The notes under the pieces: generated by a model | The model's input: only the letters and a program-made list of their open reading frames with translations | What the model was told of the DNA's origin: nothing | Databases searched by the model: none | Shown: positions 34,576 to 42,922 of the stretch, piece by piece | How the letters are laid out: every line of letters starts with the position of its first letter | Numbering within the stretch: position 1 is the stretch's first letter | Source of the DNA: Microcaldota archaeon | GTDB lineage: Archaea; Micrarchaeota; Micrarchaeia; Micrarchaeales; Micrarchaeaceae | DNA length: 64,000 nt | Direction: 5' to 3' | Assembly: GCA_021827995.1 (NCBI GenBank) | Contig: JAKATK010000003.1 | Coordinates: 39,623 to 103,622, forward strand | Program-made: the position numbers and the translations under genes

Positions 34576-37548
34576 ATGGGTGTTCCCGTCAAAAAGACGC
34601 AATGTACCTTTAGGGTGTGTCGCAAGCATGCTAATCGTAGCAACGCGGCACAATCCGCTATGGAGTACTTGATGACCTACGGTTGGGCTATCCTGATAAT
34701 AGCCGTCGCCCTGGCTGCTCTTTTCGAACTCGGTACATTCAATGGTTCTAACTTGGGACCGACTGCCTGCATCGCGCAGGCCGGCTTCGTGTGCAAGAAC
34801 CCGATATATACGGCAAGCGACATCACCTTTACCTTCGGTCAGGCTACAAACAAGTACTACTATGGTAATTGGATCTTCGTGGCCTCGCAGGGCGAGGCGC
34901 TCAACTCCAGCGGTGTGCCAGTAAACTTCGCAGGATCGCCGCCGCCCCATGCGGTGCAGGTAGGCTTTGGCACCAATTTCGCCCTTGTATCTGGCCAGCT
35001 TACTAACGTTGTCTTCCCTTCCAGCGATTTCCAGTACGGCGCAATACCTAGCAATCCACCGGTCGGGACACCGTTCGCTGGCTACGTCTGGCTCGGCTAC
35101 TGCACTGGTCCATGTTCAAGCCCCACTGCGTACGCTAAGGTCGCCACTCTTGTGGTGCGTGCCGCAGGTGCAGGATCGTTCTCTAGCGGCTGCCCAGTGG
35201 TAGATCCGACCATATACTCCGGAAGCTGCGATGTGGTATACACGTCAGGCAGCACTGCGCTCGCAGGCGCTATAGTCACTACTGGCAACATAACGATTGA
35301 CAGCGGCGCTACTGTGGTATCTAACGGAGAGGCATTCCTCTCCGGTGGTGCCTTCACCAACAACGGCGTGGTAGACACTGGCTCAGCGCCAGTCGACACT
35401 AACTTCCCTAACTCTTATGGCGGTTCGGGCGGCGGCGCCCATAACGGCGGCGGGGGCAGCGCAAGCAACGGCTTCTCGACGCTCGCCGTCGGAGGCAGTG
35501 CATGCAGCAGAAGCCGCTGCGTTGGCACTCCGGGTAGTACTCCTACACTCACCCAATCAATTGTAGCTAACAACATGGCCGCATGGCTGGCCAGCGGGGT
35601 GTGGCAGTACCTGTCCGGCGCATCTGGTGGCGGTGGAAACACAGGCAGTTCCGGTGGCAATGGAGCCTATGGCTTATACGTGCAAGCGGATAGCATAGTG
35701 CCTGGCACGATTAACGCATACGGCGGCTGCGGCGCCGGCGGCTTTGGTCAGGGCAAGTCGGGCGGCGGTGGCGGCGGCGCCGTGGTTCTGGCATACGGCA
35801 CTGGCACCCTCGGCAGCACTGGCGGCGTCAACAACGATGGCGGCATATACTGCGGCGGCGCCGGTAGCGGCTCTTCTGGCGGTGCTGGCGGTGCGGGCGC
35901 GACCACTTTCTTCTCTTATGGCTCTAGCCCACCTGCTTCGGTATCATCGCCTCCAACTCCCCCGGCGCCAATCAACACCGTCTTGAACCCGGGAAGCTAT
36001 TCAGGTAGCGAGAACGTTGAGTTCACATCCAGCACACAACTCTCTGGCGACATAGTCACGACCGGCAACATACTAATAGACCTTGGCGCCACCGTAACAT
36101 CCAACGGGCGTAGTTTTATCGCAGGTGGCACCTTCACCAACAACGGCATTATAGACACCGGCCCCTCCAGCCAGATTAACTATCCGGACTCGTACGGTGG
36201 CTCTGGCGGCGGCGCCCATGACGGCGGCGGCGGCATTGGCCGCACAGGTGCCAATTCTGGATTATCGACCATGGCTGCAGGCGGCAGCGGCTGCAACACC
36301 TCAAAATGTGTGGCTGGTGGCGGCGGCTCCACCGCACTATCCCAATCAACCGTGGAGAGCTCTGCCGTTTCATGGTTCTCTAACGGCGTACAGCTGTACC
36401 TAGCTGGTGCTCACGGTGGCAGCGTAACCGGCGGCTCGCCGGGCGGTGCCGGCGCGTACGGCATCTACATACAGGCCAACAGCATTATACCGGGCACTAT
36501 CAATGCTTACGGAAGTAACGGGCCGCAGGGCGCCGGCAGGGGCAAGTCGGGCGGCGGTGGCGGCGGCGCCGTGGTTCTGGCATACGGCACCGGCACCCTC
36601 GGCAGCACTGGCGGCGTCAACAACGATGGCGGCCTATCGTTCTCGTGCTGTGGTAGCGGGTTAGGTGGTGCAGGTGGCCCTGGTGCGCTGACGTACTTCT
36701 CTTTCGGCACAAACCCGCCAATATCGCCCTCGTCGCCGCCGACACCGTCAGTCACAATCAACTCTGTCGTGAACCCTGCTAGCTATTCTGGCCACAGCAA
36801 CGTCGTCTTCACCTCAAGCTCGCAGCTCACCGGCGACATAGTAACAACCGGCAACATACTCGTGTACAACGGTGTAACGGTCACGTCTGACGGCTACGCA
36901 TTCATAGCTGGCGGCACCTTCACCAACAACGGCATTATAGACACCGGTTCACCAGTGAGCGGTACTAACCTGCCAAACTCCTACGGCGGTTCGGGCGGCG
37001 GCGCTCACTTCGGCAGCGACCGCGGCAGTCTCTCCGGTAACGCGATTGCAGGCTTCTCCACCATGGTGTCCGGCGGCGCAGCCTCCAATAACAACAACTG
37101 TGGCGCCGGATGCACGCGAAGTGGCGGTAACGGCGGCTCGATGGTGCTGTCCGCATCGACAGTGCAGAGCAACGCTGCGACATGGATTGCCAACGGTATA
37201 CCACAGTATCTGGAAGGCGGCTTTGGTGGCAGCGTCACGACTGGCGAGGCCGGCGGCACAGGTGCATACGGCGTTTACATACAGGCTACGAGCATAATGC
37301 CCGGTATCATTAATGCGTATGGTGGCTGCGGCATCATGAATTTCAGAGATGGAAAGTCCGGCGGCGGCGGTGGCGGCGCCGTGGTTCTGGCATACGGCAC
37401 CGGCACCCTCGGCAGCACTGGCGGCGTCAACAACGATGGCGGAATCTTCTGCGGCTACTCCGGAGGGCGCGGCTTCAACGGCGGCTCGGGGGGCAATGGC
37501 GCGACGCAGTACTTCTCCTACGGGTCGAATCCACCTGTAACGCCGTAG
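34576..37548 (+). CDS. Large glycine-rich pilin-like surface protein with three internal repeats
   Basis: The 990-residue protein has the class III signal AQSAMEYLMTYGWAILII after a roughly 24-residue basic leader. A module homologous to the other two pilin-like proteins follows, through TPFAGYVWLGYC. Three repeats of about 265 residues begin near residue 215. Each carries GDIVTTGNI, FTNNGIIDTG, NSYGGSGGGAH, a cysteine-containing loop and GGAVVLAYGTGTLGSTGG. It ends after the third repeat. The repeats resemble beta-helical surface proteins. It is probably a cell-surface or biofilm protein. Confidence 0.85.
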   Translation: MGVPVKKTQCTFRVCRKHANRSNAAQSAMEYLMTYGWAILIIAVALAALFELGTFNGSNLGPTACIAQAGFVCKNPIYTASDITFTFGQATNKYYYGNWIFVASQGEALNSSGVPVNFAGSPPPHAVQVGFGTNFALVSGQLTNVVFPSSDFQYGAIPSNPPVGTPFAGYVWLGYCTGPCSSPTAYAKVATLVVRAAGAGSFSSGCPVVDPTIYSGSCDVVYTSGSTALAGAIVTTGNITIDSGATVVSNGEAFLSGGAFTNNGVVDTGSAPVDTNFPNSYGGSGGGAHNGGGGSASNGFSTLAVGGSACSRSRCVGTPGSTPTLTQSIVANNMAAWLASGVWQYLSGASGGGGNTGSSGGNGAYGLYVQADSIVPGTINAYGGCGAGGFGQGKSGGGGGGAVVLAYGTGTLGSTGGVNNDGGIYCGGAGSGSSGGAGGAGATTFFSYGSSPPASVSSPPTPPAPINTVLNPGSYSGSENVEFTSSTQLSGDIVTTGNILIDLGATVTSNGRSFIAGGTFTNNGIIDTGPSSQINYPDSYGGSGGGAHDGGGGIGRTGANSGLSTMAAGGSGCNTSKCVAGGGGSTALSQSTVESSAVSWFSNGVQLYLAGAHGGSVTGGSPGGAGAYGIYIQANSIIPGTINAYGSNGPQGAGRGKSGGGGGGAVVLAYGTGTLGSTGGVNNDGGLSFSCCGSGLGGAGGPGALTYFSFGTNPPISPSSPPTPSVTINSVVNPASYSGHSNVVFTSSSQLTGDIVTTGNILVYNGVTVTSDGYAFIAGGTFTNNGIIDTGSPVSGTNLPNSYGGSGGGAHFGSDRGSLSGNAIAGFSTMVSGGAASNNNNCGAGCTRSGGNGGSMVLSASTVQSNAATWIANGIPQYLEGGFGGSVTTGEAGGTGAYGVYIQATSIMPGIINAYGGCGIMNFRDGKSGGGGGGAVVLAYGTGTLGSTGGVNNDGGIFCGYSGGRGFNGGSGGNGATQYFSYGSNPPVTP
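35752..37445 (+). repeat. Three near-identical DNA blocks inside the glycine-rich gene
   Basis: Blocks of about 90 bp beginning at 35752, 36541 and 37352 encode KSGGGGGGAVVLAYGTGTLG and the following GSTGGVNNDGG. They differ by only a few bases, whereas the rest of each repeat has diverged strongly in both DNA and protein. The spacing is 789 and about 810 bp. Such patchy identity suggests recent gene conversion between repeats. Confidence 0.8.
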
Positions 37549-37563
37549 ATTTTGCGGTTCTGC

Positions 37564-38010
37564 TCATTTCAGTTCTTCCAACGGGTAATCCATCTCCGGT
37601 TCGACCACATCGTTGTCGTGTAACGACCTCTCCACGTCTGCTATGCGGATTGTGTGCCTAGTGGTCTTGGGCTCTAGAAGTCTGCCTATTGTGGCTATCC
37701 TGATGACGCTCCTCTTGTCCCAGACCTTCCCGCTGCGCCAGCTCCTCACAGTTATCCTGCTGTCGAAATAGTCGACTACGCTGGCCGGAGCGCGCGTAAG
37801 GCCGAGTGACTTGAGCGCCTCCACCCTGTGGTGGCCGTCTATTATCATGTACTTGCCCTTGTTTGCGCCACCGAGCATGTGCACCGCGATTGGTCTCTTG
37901 AGGACGCCATCCCTGCGTATCTCGTTCTTCAACTCTGCCACACGCCTCTTACCGACTCTCTCGTGTGGCAGCAGATGCTCTATGCGCAATATAACCACTC
38001 TGGTCCGCAT
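37564..38010 (-). CDS. ParB/sulfiredoxin-fold protein, compact SerK (free serine kinase)-like
   Basis: The 148-residue product carries YMIIDGHHRVEALKSLGL, followed by APASVVDYFDSRITVRSW. From memory this is close to the archaeal free-serine kinase SerK (YLIVDGHHRWAGLQKLG, then ILDYFDEGVKVYTW). The N-terminal LLPHER and the C-terminal LEPKTTRHTI also match SerK (KPHEQ and SPKTTRH). SerK is about 240 residues; here the central segment is missing. It may phosphorylate serine or bind nucleotide for another purpose. It converges on the glycine-rich gene with a 15-nt gap. Confidence 0.65.
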   Translation of the reverse strand: MRTRVVILRIEHLLPHERVGKRRVAELKNEIRRDGVLKRPIAVHMLGGANKGKYMIIDGHHRVEALKSLGLTRAPASVVDYFDSRITVRSWRSGKVWDKRSVIRIATIGRLLEPKTTRHTIRIADVERSLHDNDVVEPEMDYPLEELK

Positions 38011-38151
38011 GCGATACGCCGTGACGCTGGTATAATCCGCTTCTGCACGCTTGGCAAGGCGTCAATTTATTCCTTTCTTCGAGCTGTCGTGCGTACTGAG
38101 GGTAAAAACTACTAAATATGTGCCGTACAGAATCTACTTGCCAGTGGTTGG

Positions 38152-38745
38152 ATGATTGGGAAGAAGGTTGCAGCGGTCCAGAAGCCGATACTGGCTGTCG
38201 ACATAGACAGCACGATAGCAGATATAACGACGCCGCTGCTCGACCTGATAAGGAGGGATCTGGGCAAGAACGTAGCTAAGGAGGAGATGGCGCAGCGCGG
38301 CGTGGAGGAGCTTGTAGGCGATCCGGACAAGCTGCACAGGCTGCGCGAGCTCGTTTGGGCCGACCCGGACAGCATACCGCTCGTGGATCCTGACATACCA
38401 AGGATTCTGGCGGCGCTGCAGAGCAAGTACGAGATACACATACTAACCGCGACGCTAGGCGACGAGGCGACGGTAAGGCAGTGGCTTGCTGATCACAACG
38501 TGCCCTACGACAAGTACGTCCACGTGCCGCTGGAGACAGATAAGAAGGACTACACTGCAGACGTTTTCATAGACGACAATTACGTAGTCGCGGCTGAGAT
38601 ATCGGCTAGGAACAAGAGGGTGCTCTTGGTCAAGCAGCCATGGAACGAGGGACTGGCGAAGATCCACACGCCGCGCAACGTCACGTTGATAGACGAGTGG
38701 GGCGAGGCCGAGAAGCTGCTGCTCCAGAGCATGCTGAGGCGCTGA
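38152..38745 (+). CDS. HAD-superfamily phosphatase, 5'(3')-deoxyribonucleotidase-like
   Basis: The 197-residue protein has the HAD nucleophile motif AVDIDSTIADIT near residue 15. Motif II is HILTATLGDEATV, and motif IV is FIDDNYVVAAEI with LVKQPWNEG after it. This arrangement and the small helical cap match NT5C-type nucleotidases, which remove phosphate from (deoxy)nucleoside monophosphates. The substrate is not certain. It is divergent from the SerK-like gene. Confidence 0.8.
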   Translation: MIGKKVAAVQKPILAVDIDSTIADITTPLLDLIRRDLGKNVAKEEMAQRGVEELVGDPDKLHRLRELVWADPDSIPLVDPDIPRILAALQSKYEIHILTATLGDEATVRQWLADHNVPYDKYVHVPLETDKKDYTADVFIDDNYVVAAEISARNKRVLLVKQPWNEGLAKIHTPRNVTLIDEWGEAEKLLLQSMLRR

Positions 38746-38845
38746 GGCCCGCGTCCTGCTTCTGCGTGAACAAGCCTGCAGCCATAAAGCGTTTTGGCGC
38801 GTAATCACAACATTGATTCGAATGTCTGCTGGGGAGCGTATCGCC

Positions 38846-39139
38846 ATGCCCAGAGTTTTCCTAATCGTGCACGGCATAGTGCAGGGCGTCGGCTACAGGG
38901 CTCTCGTGTCGGGATGCGCTGCCAGGTGCGGCATCAGGGGTTTCGTCAGGAATGCCGAGGACGGCAGCGTCGAGATACTATGCGAGGCAGAAAAGGACGC
39001 GATCGACAAGTTTGTACGAGAGATAAACGTCGATACCGAGCACGGCCCGAGGGTATTCAGGATCGAGATTGGCGCAGATCGCCTCGACGACTTCAAGGAC
39101 GAGCGGTACGAGGGCTTCTCCATTTCAGAGAGCGCATGA
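38846..39139 (+). CDS. acyP: Acylphosphatase
   Basis: The product is 97 residues from ATG 38846 (GGGGAG lies eight bases upstream; ATG 38822 is also in frame). The catalytic Arg is in GIVQGVGYRALV and the catalytic Asn in GIRGFVRNAEDGSVEI. These are the two signature segments of acylphosphatases, which hydrolyse carboxyl-phosphate bonds. The length is standard. Confidence 0.94.
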   Translation: MPRVFLIVHGIVQGVGYRALVSGCAARCGIRGFVRNAEDGSVEILCEAEKDAIDKFVREINVDTEHGPRVFRIEIGADRLDDFKDERYEGFSISESA

Positions 39140-39149
39140 ACCACAGCGC

Positions 39150-39689
39150 CTAACCGCGCGAGCCTGAACCGCGCTTCCTATGCGCGTATCTGACCAGCGC
39201 AGCGTCGAGTCTCATGTCGAACTCGCCGCCTAGGCTCACGCCGAGCCTGCTGGCCGCGGCCATTACCTGCCTGGAGTGCTTGGGCCTCACGTCCCACGTG
39301 CCTGGCATCTCCCTGAGGAATATGCCCACTGTCGTGTCGCCGATCCCCTTGGCCAGGGCCTTGAGCCTGAGCTCCAGTTCATCCTGCGAACCAGAAGCTG
39401 CGTGCAGCCTCTCCAGATCGCCGCCGTACTCATCCATAAGGTTCCTAGAGAGCTCCAGCAGTTTGTCCGCCGTCTTGAAGTCATACCTGGTGTAGCCGCC
39501 GCTGTCTAGTATCGAAACCAGGTCGCGCCATCCCTTCTTTCGTATCCCATTAGGCGTTCTGGCACCAGATGCAACAAGCAGGCGGTATGTCTTCTTCGCG
39601 GCAGCCTCGCTTATCGGGGCTCCGAAGAGCACGCTGGCGAGGAACCACTTGAATATCTCGCCCCCGCCCCGGTCGAGGTCTATGCCCAA
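39150..39689 (-). CDS. Helical protein resembling a helix-hairpin-helix (HhH-GPD-like) domain, start unclear
   Basis: The 179-residue frame from TTG 39689 is helical, with FKWFLASVLFGAPISEAAA, ARTPNGIRKKGWRDLVSIL and ALAKGIGDTTVGIFLREM. The last looks like an HhH hairpin (GIGDTTVGIF), as in endonuclease III-like proteins, but no catalytic Lys is in the usual place. Upstream of the TTG the same frame continues KSELISGYGLLYSEELG without any ATG, GTG or TTG before a stop at 39753. The true start may therefore be CTG or ATT. The function is unknown. Confidence 0.6.
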   Translation of the reverse strand: MGIDLDRGGGEIFKWFLASVLFGAPISEAAAKKTYRLLVASGARTPNGIRKKGWRDLVSILDSGGYTRYDFKTADKLLELSRNLMDEYGGDLERLHAASGSQDELELRLKALAKGIGDTTVGIFLREMPGTWDVRPKHSRQVMAAASRLGVSLGGEFDMRLDAALVRYAHRKRGSGSRG

Positions 39690-39752
39690 CTCCTCGCTGT
39701 AGAGCAGGCCGTAGCCACTAATCAGTTCCGACTTCCTCGTGCAATCGCCAAT

Positions 39753-40244
39753 TCACAGGTTCTCTATGAACCAGTCACGAGCCAGCGTAGCCACCCTCCC
39801 GAGCTTCACAGGTTCCTCGAACAGGTGCGTCGCGCCCTCCACTACGACAAGGCGCTTCTTGCAGCCGAGCCCATCGAACGCTAGTTTGTTCAGCCTTATG
39901 GCTTCTTCATCGTTGCCTCCGACTATAAGAATGGTGGGGCGCTTCACCTTGCCGAGCCAGCCGCCTGTTAGGTCTGGCCTGCCGCCCTGGACACCATCGC
40001 CCCGACTGCCTTCTCCCGCTCCGGCGCCGCCATCGGCGCTGCAGCTGCGCCAGTACTCGCGCCGAAATAGCCGATTCTCGGGCCCCTGGCGCGCTGCTCT
40101 CCAAGCACCCAATCGGTTGCGCCCACGAGCCTCTTTGTCAGCAGCGTTGTCCCTAGCGCCAATAGGTACGGACAGGTCGCCGCTGAGCACGGCATTGTCG
40201 ACGCTGATTCTCACGCCCGTCCCAGCCATGATCAAAGTTCGCAA
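39753..40244 (-). pseudogene. Broken alpha/beta-hydrolase (dienelactone-hydrolase family)
   Basis: The N terminus (VRISVDNAVLSGDLSVPIGA) and C terminus (RPTILIVGGNDEEAI and VVVEGATHLFEEPVKLG) of this family share one frame. The middle is in another: LLTKRLVGATDWVLGEQ, then RIGYFGASTGAAAAPMA, which carries the nucleophile elbow. The segment with the oxyanion HGSGSS region is missing altogether. The gene therefore has at least two frameshifts and an internal deletion. In many genomes this hydrolase is fused or adjacent to a phosphoribosyltransferase, which is the neighbour here. Confidence 0.75.
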
Positions 40245-40335
40245 CGAAGATACATAAACATGGCGCAGGTTCTTATTTTATATCTACAAAACGATTGGTA
40301 CAGTGTGCGGCGCCGCGCCTGTTTCCAGTGATCGC

Positions 40336-41076
40336 ATGAACGAGCCTGAGTCCACAGAGTATGGCAATCAGTTCATCATAAATGATAGGCTAGAGGCCGG
40401 TCGCCTTATTGCGCAGAAACTCCGGGGCCGCAGTCTGCGTGACGCGTTTGTGCTGGCAATACCGCGGGGCGGTGTGGTGCTTGGTTATGAGATAGCGGAA
40501 ACCATCGGTGCAGAGCTGGACATAGTGACGCCCAGGAAGCTGGTCGACCCGTACGAGCCGGAGCTGGCTATCGGTGCCGTGATGCCTGACGGAACGGTGT
40601 TCATCAACGAAGCAGTGATAGCGGCCAGGAAGATCCAGGACAAATACGTAAGCGAGGAAAGGGCGAGGTGCATGAAGGAAGCCATACGCAGGCTCCGTGA
40701 GTACCGCGGCGGCATGCCCCACCCTGAAATAAGGGGCCGCCTCGTTCTGCTTGTAGACGATGGTATAGCTACCGGCGCCACTATAATAGCAGCAGCGCGA
40801 TGGGTGCGCAATGAGGGTGCGGCAAGGGTGGTCATAGCCGTACCTTTCGTGCCGAGCGAGACGGCAAGACTGGTGCGAAACGAGTGCGACGAGCTGGTGT
40901 GCATCGGCATGCCAGAGTCCTTCATGGCCGTTAGTCAGTTCTATCGGGAATTTCCGGAGGTCACCGACAAGGAAGTAATAGGCCTACTCGGCGCCTATCG
41001 GAGCGCGCACGGGTCACGGCCAAAACATGGTCTGACCGCGCCTTATGCGACTCCCTCACCCATCCAGCCCAGGTAG
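40336..41076 (+). CDS. Phosphoribosyltransferase of the hydrolase-linked family
   Basis: The 246-residue product from ATG 40336 has VLAIPRGGVVLGYEIAETIG near residue 35, then DIVTPRKLVDPYEPELAIG. The PRPP-binding loop is VLLVDDGIATGATIIAAA. This belongs to the uncharacterised phosphoribosyltransferases that are often fused to a dienelactone-hydrolase-like domain. The acceptor base is unknown. It is divergent from the broken hydrolase gene, and its 3' end overlaps cutA by 34 nt in convergent orientation. Confidence 0.88.
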   Translation: MNEPESTEYGNQFIINDRLEAGRLIAQKLRGRSLRDAFVLAIPRGGVVLGYEIAETIGAELDIVTPRKLVDPYEPELAIGAVMPDGTVFINEAVIAARKIQDKYVSEERARCMKEAIRRLREYRGGMPHPEIRGRLVLLVDDGIATGATIIAAARWVRNEGAARVVIAVPFVPSETARLVRNECDELVCIGMPESFMAVSQFYREFPEVTDKEVIGLLGAYRSAHGSRPKHGLTAPYATPSPIQPR

Positions 41077-41357
41077 TCCTTCGAGCCACCGGCTATATCG
41101 ATGGCAGTCACTTGGGGCAGAGAGTAGTTGTGCCTTTTCAGTATCTCGGCCTCGACGTTCCTGTAAGCCGATTTTGTCGTCTTGATCGTGCACTTCCACT
41201 CCGTCGCGTGCACGATTCTGCCGCGCCACCTGTAAACGCTACGCACAGGTCCGGACACCTGCACACATGCGGCAAGCCTCTTCCTGACCAGCGCGTCGGC
41301 GATTCCCTCGAGCACCTCCGCACTGTCGCTCGTTGTAGTGACCTCTATGAATGCCAT
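41043..41357 (-). CDS. cutA: CutA-family divalent-ion tolerance protein
   Basis: The 104-residue product from ATG 41357 opens MAFIEVTTTSDSAEVLEGIA. Then come AACVQVSGPVRSVYRWRGRI, ATEWKCTIKTTKSAYRNVEA and a C-terminal YLGWMGEGV. These match the trimeric CutA1 fold throughout. It has been linked to copper tolerance, but its real role may be as a signal-type trimer. Its 3' end runs 34 nt into the convergent phosphoribosyltransferase gene. Confidence 0.93.
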   Translation of the reverse strand: MAFIEVTTTSDSAEVLEGIADALVRKRLAACVQVSGPVRSVYRWRGRIVHATEWKCTIKTTKSAYRNVEAEILKRHNYSLPQVTAIDIAGGSKDYLGWMGEGVA

Positions 41358-41459
41358 GCTACCGGTTCGCAACTAAACCTTAAAGCCCTTTCCCGCCGTG
41401 CACGCGCTACCTCACGGTGGGCGCGTTCAAAGGAAAAAAGAAGAAAAAGAATTGGATGA

Positions 41460-42692
41460 TCAGGTTGCGGTCACGACAGTTGACGCCTCCGCGCCTTCAG
41501 GGCCGGTGACGGTCACCTGGTACTGCTCGCCGGCTTCCGGCTTCACTATCAGCGTGCCTGAGTTGTACGCCACCACGCCGCTGAAGGTCAGCTTAGCGCT
41601 AGAGCCCGCAGCTATCGCGACGCCGCTGCTCCTGAAGCTGGCGCCGCTAGACGGCAGCGACAGGGTGCCGCTGCCCGAAACGGCGAAGTCTAGCGCGTTC
41701 AGAGTTTGGACGTGCAGGGCCAGATGCGCAGTTATGTTAGCCAGTATGCTGCCGCTTACGTTCAGGCCCAGGCCTATCTTACCGTGACCGCCAGCATTGA
41801 CAGGGATGATGCCGGACGTGTTGGCACCGCCAGATGCCTGCGCGGCCACCGACGCGTTCACCTCAGCCTGCTGTTTCCCGTATATGAATATGTTGTTGAG
41901 TCCTGCGCTGGCGTTCGAGTTGTCCGTCACAGTTAGGCTCAGCGTGGTCACGTTGCCATACACGCCCAGGGATGCGTTGGTTATGCTTATGCTGGGTGCT
42001 GCCGCGGCCAGGTTCGCCCTCGCCTCTGCGTTCAGGCTGACCGACGCGCCCACGCCAGTGCTAGCCTCTGCGCTGACGTTGGTGACGACCGTGGCCCTAG
42101 CGGCCGGCGCCATCACGAAGCTCTCTGAGTTATTGCTGAACACCGCTGCTATCGTCGGTGTTATGTCGATTAGGATCGCCGCGCCAGTGCTCTGGTTGAT
42201 CTTGGCGCTGCTCGTCACTGCGACGGTGAGGTTGCTGCTCGGCAGCGTGACGTTGTACGACGTGCCATTGACGACTATGCGTGCAGATGTTATGTTGAAC
42301 CTGACCAGGTTTATCGTGGCGTTGGCTGATACGTTGGCCGTAGCTATGACCCTGCTCACGTTTGTTATCGCAGTTAGGTTGAGCGTGCCGCTACCGGCTG
42401 CGCTTACCCATCCAGAGCCCGCGGTACCGGTAGTGTGCGCCTGCACCGAGGAGTACGTCACAAGGACGGCTTGCGTGCCGGCAGGGACGTGTTCCGGATC
42501 TGTGGCCAGCACCGGTGTAGGCACGTTCTGGCCAGATGTCGAAGACACAGTAGACGACGCCTGTTGTATCGTCGAAACTCCAGGTGCCGTTGTCGTGCTC
42601 GGGCCAGATCGCGAGTTGCTTGAGAGCAAGACCGCAATCGCGGCAACTATCACCAACACGATTACTATGCCGACTATCTGCTTGGTTGCCAT
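41460..42692 (-). CDS. Membrane-anchored secreted protein with DUF4382-like domain
   Basis: The 410-residue protein has an N-terminal helix (QIVGIVIVLVIVAAIAVLL) serving as signal or anchor. A Ser/Thr/Pro-rich linker of about 40 residues follows. The domain around VLVTYSSVQAHTTGTAGSGW and FNITSARIVVNGTSYNVTLP resembles DUF4382. The rest is rich in Ala, Ser, Thr and Asn with many N-X-S/T sites. Such proteins are exported and probably glycosylated. Its partner and role are unknown. It is divergent from the M13 peptidase. Confidence 0.7.
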   Translation of the reverse strand: MATKQIVGIVIVLVIVAAIAVLLSSNSRSGPSTTTAPGVSTIQQASSTVSSTSGQNVPTPVLATDPEHVPAGTQAVLVTYSSVQAHTTGTAGSGWVSAAGSGTLNLTAITNVSRVIATANVSANATINLVRFNITSARIVVNGTSYNVTLPSSNLTVAVTSSAKINQSTGAAILIDITPTIAAVFSNNSESFVMAPAARATVVTNVSAEASTGVGASVSLNAEARANLAAAAPSISITNASLGVYGNVTTLSLTVTDNSNASAGLNNIFIYGKQQAEVNASVAAQASGGANTSGIIPVNAGGHGKIGLGLNVSGSILANITAHLALHVQTLNALDFAVSGSGTLSLPSSGASFRSSGVAIAAGSSAKLTFSGVVAYNSGTLIVKPEAGEQYQVTVTGPEGAEASTVVTAT

Positions 42693-42922
42693 TATCGCAC
42701 CGCAAGGAATTGGATGAAATGGTTTTTAAGCCTCACCCGGCGATGCCTGCACCGCAGCTCCATTCTGTGCGCCGCATTTTACGCCATTTTCGCATGCCGA
42801 ACAAGCGATAACTGCCGTATTCATGGCCTTCCACATCGGTTCGCGCTCGTGACCTTTTATTCTTAGAACGATGCAAAGAATAAATAGCATGCAGCAAAAA
42901 TATCTGCGGTGAGGAGTTGGCC

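Noticed and set aside
34576..37548. Long minus-strand frames opposite the glycine-rich gene
   Set aside because: They are Pro/Arg/Ala-rich translations of GC-rich repeats on the other strand, with no ribosome-binding site and no protein-like pattern.
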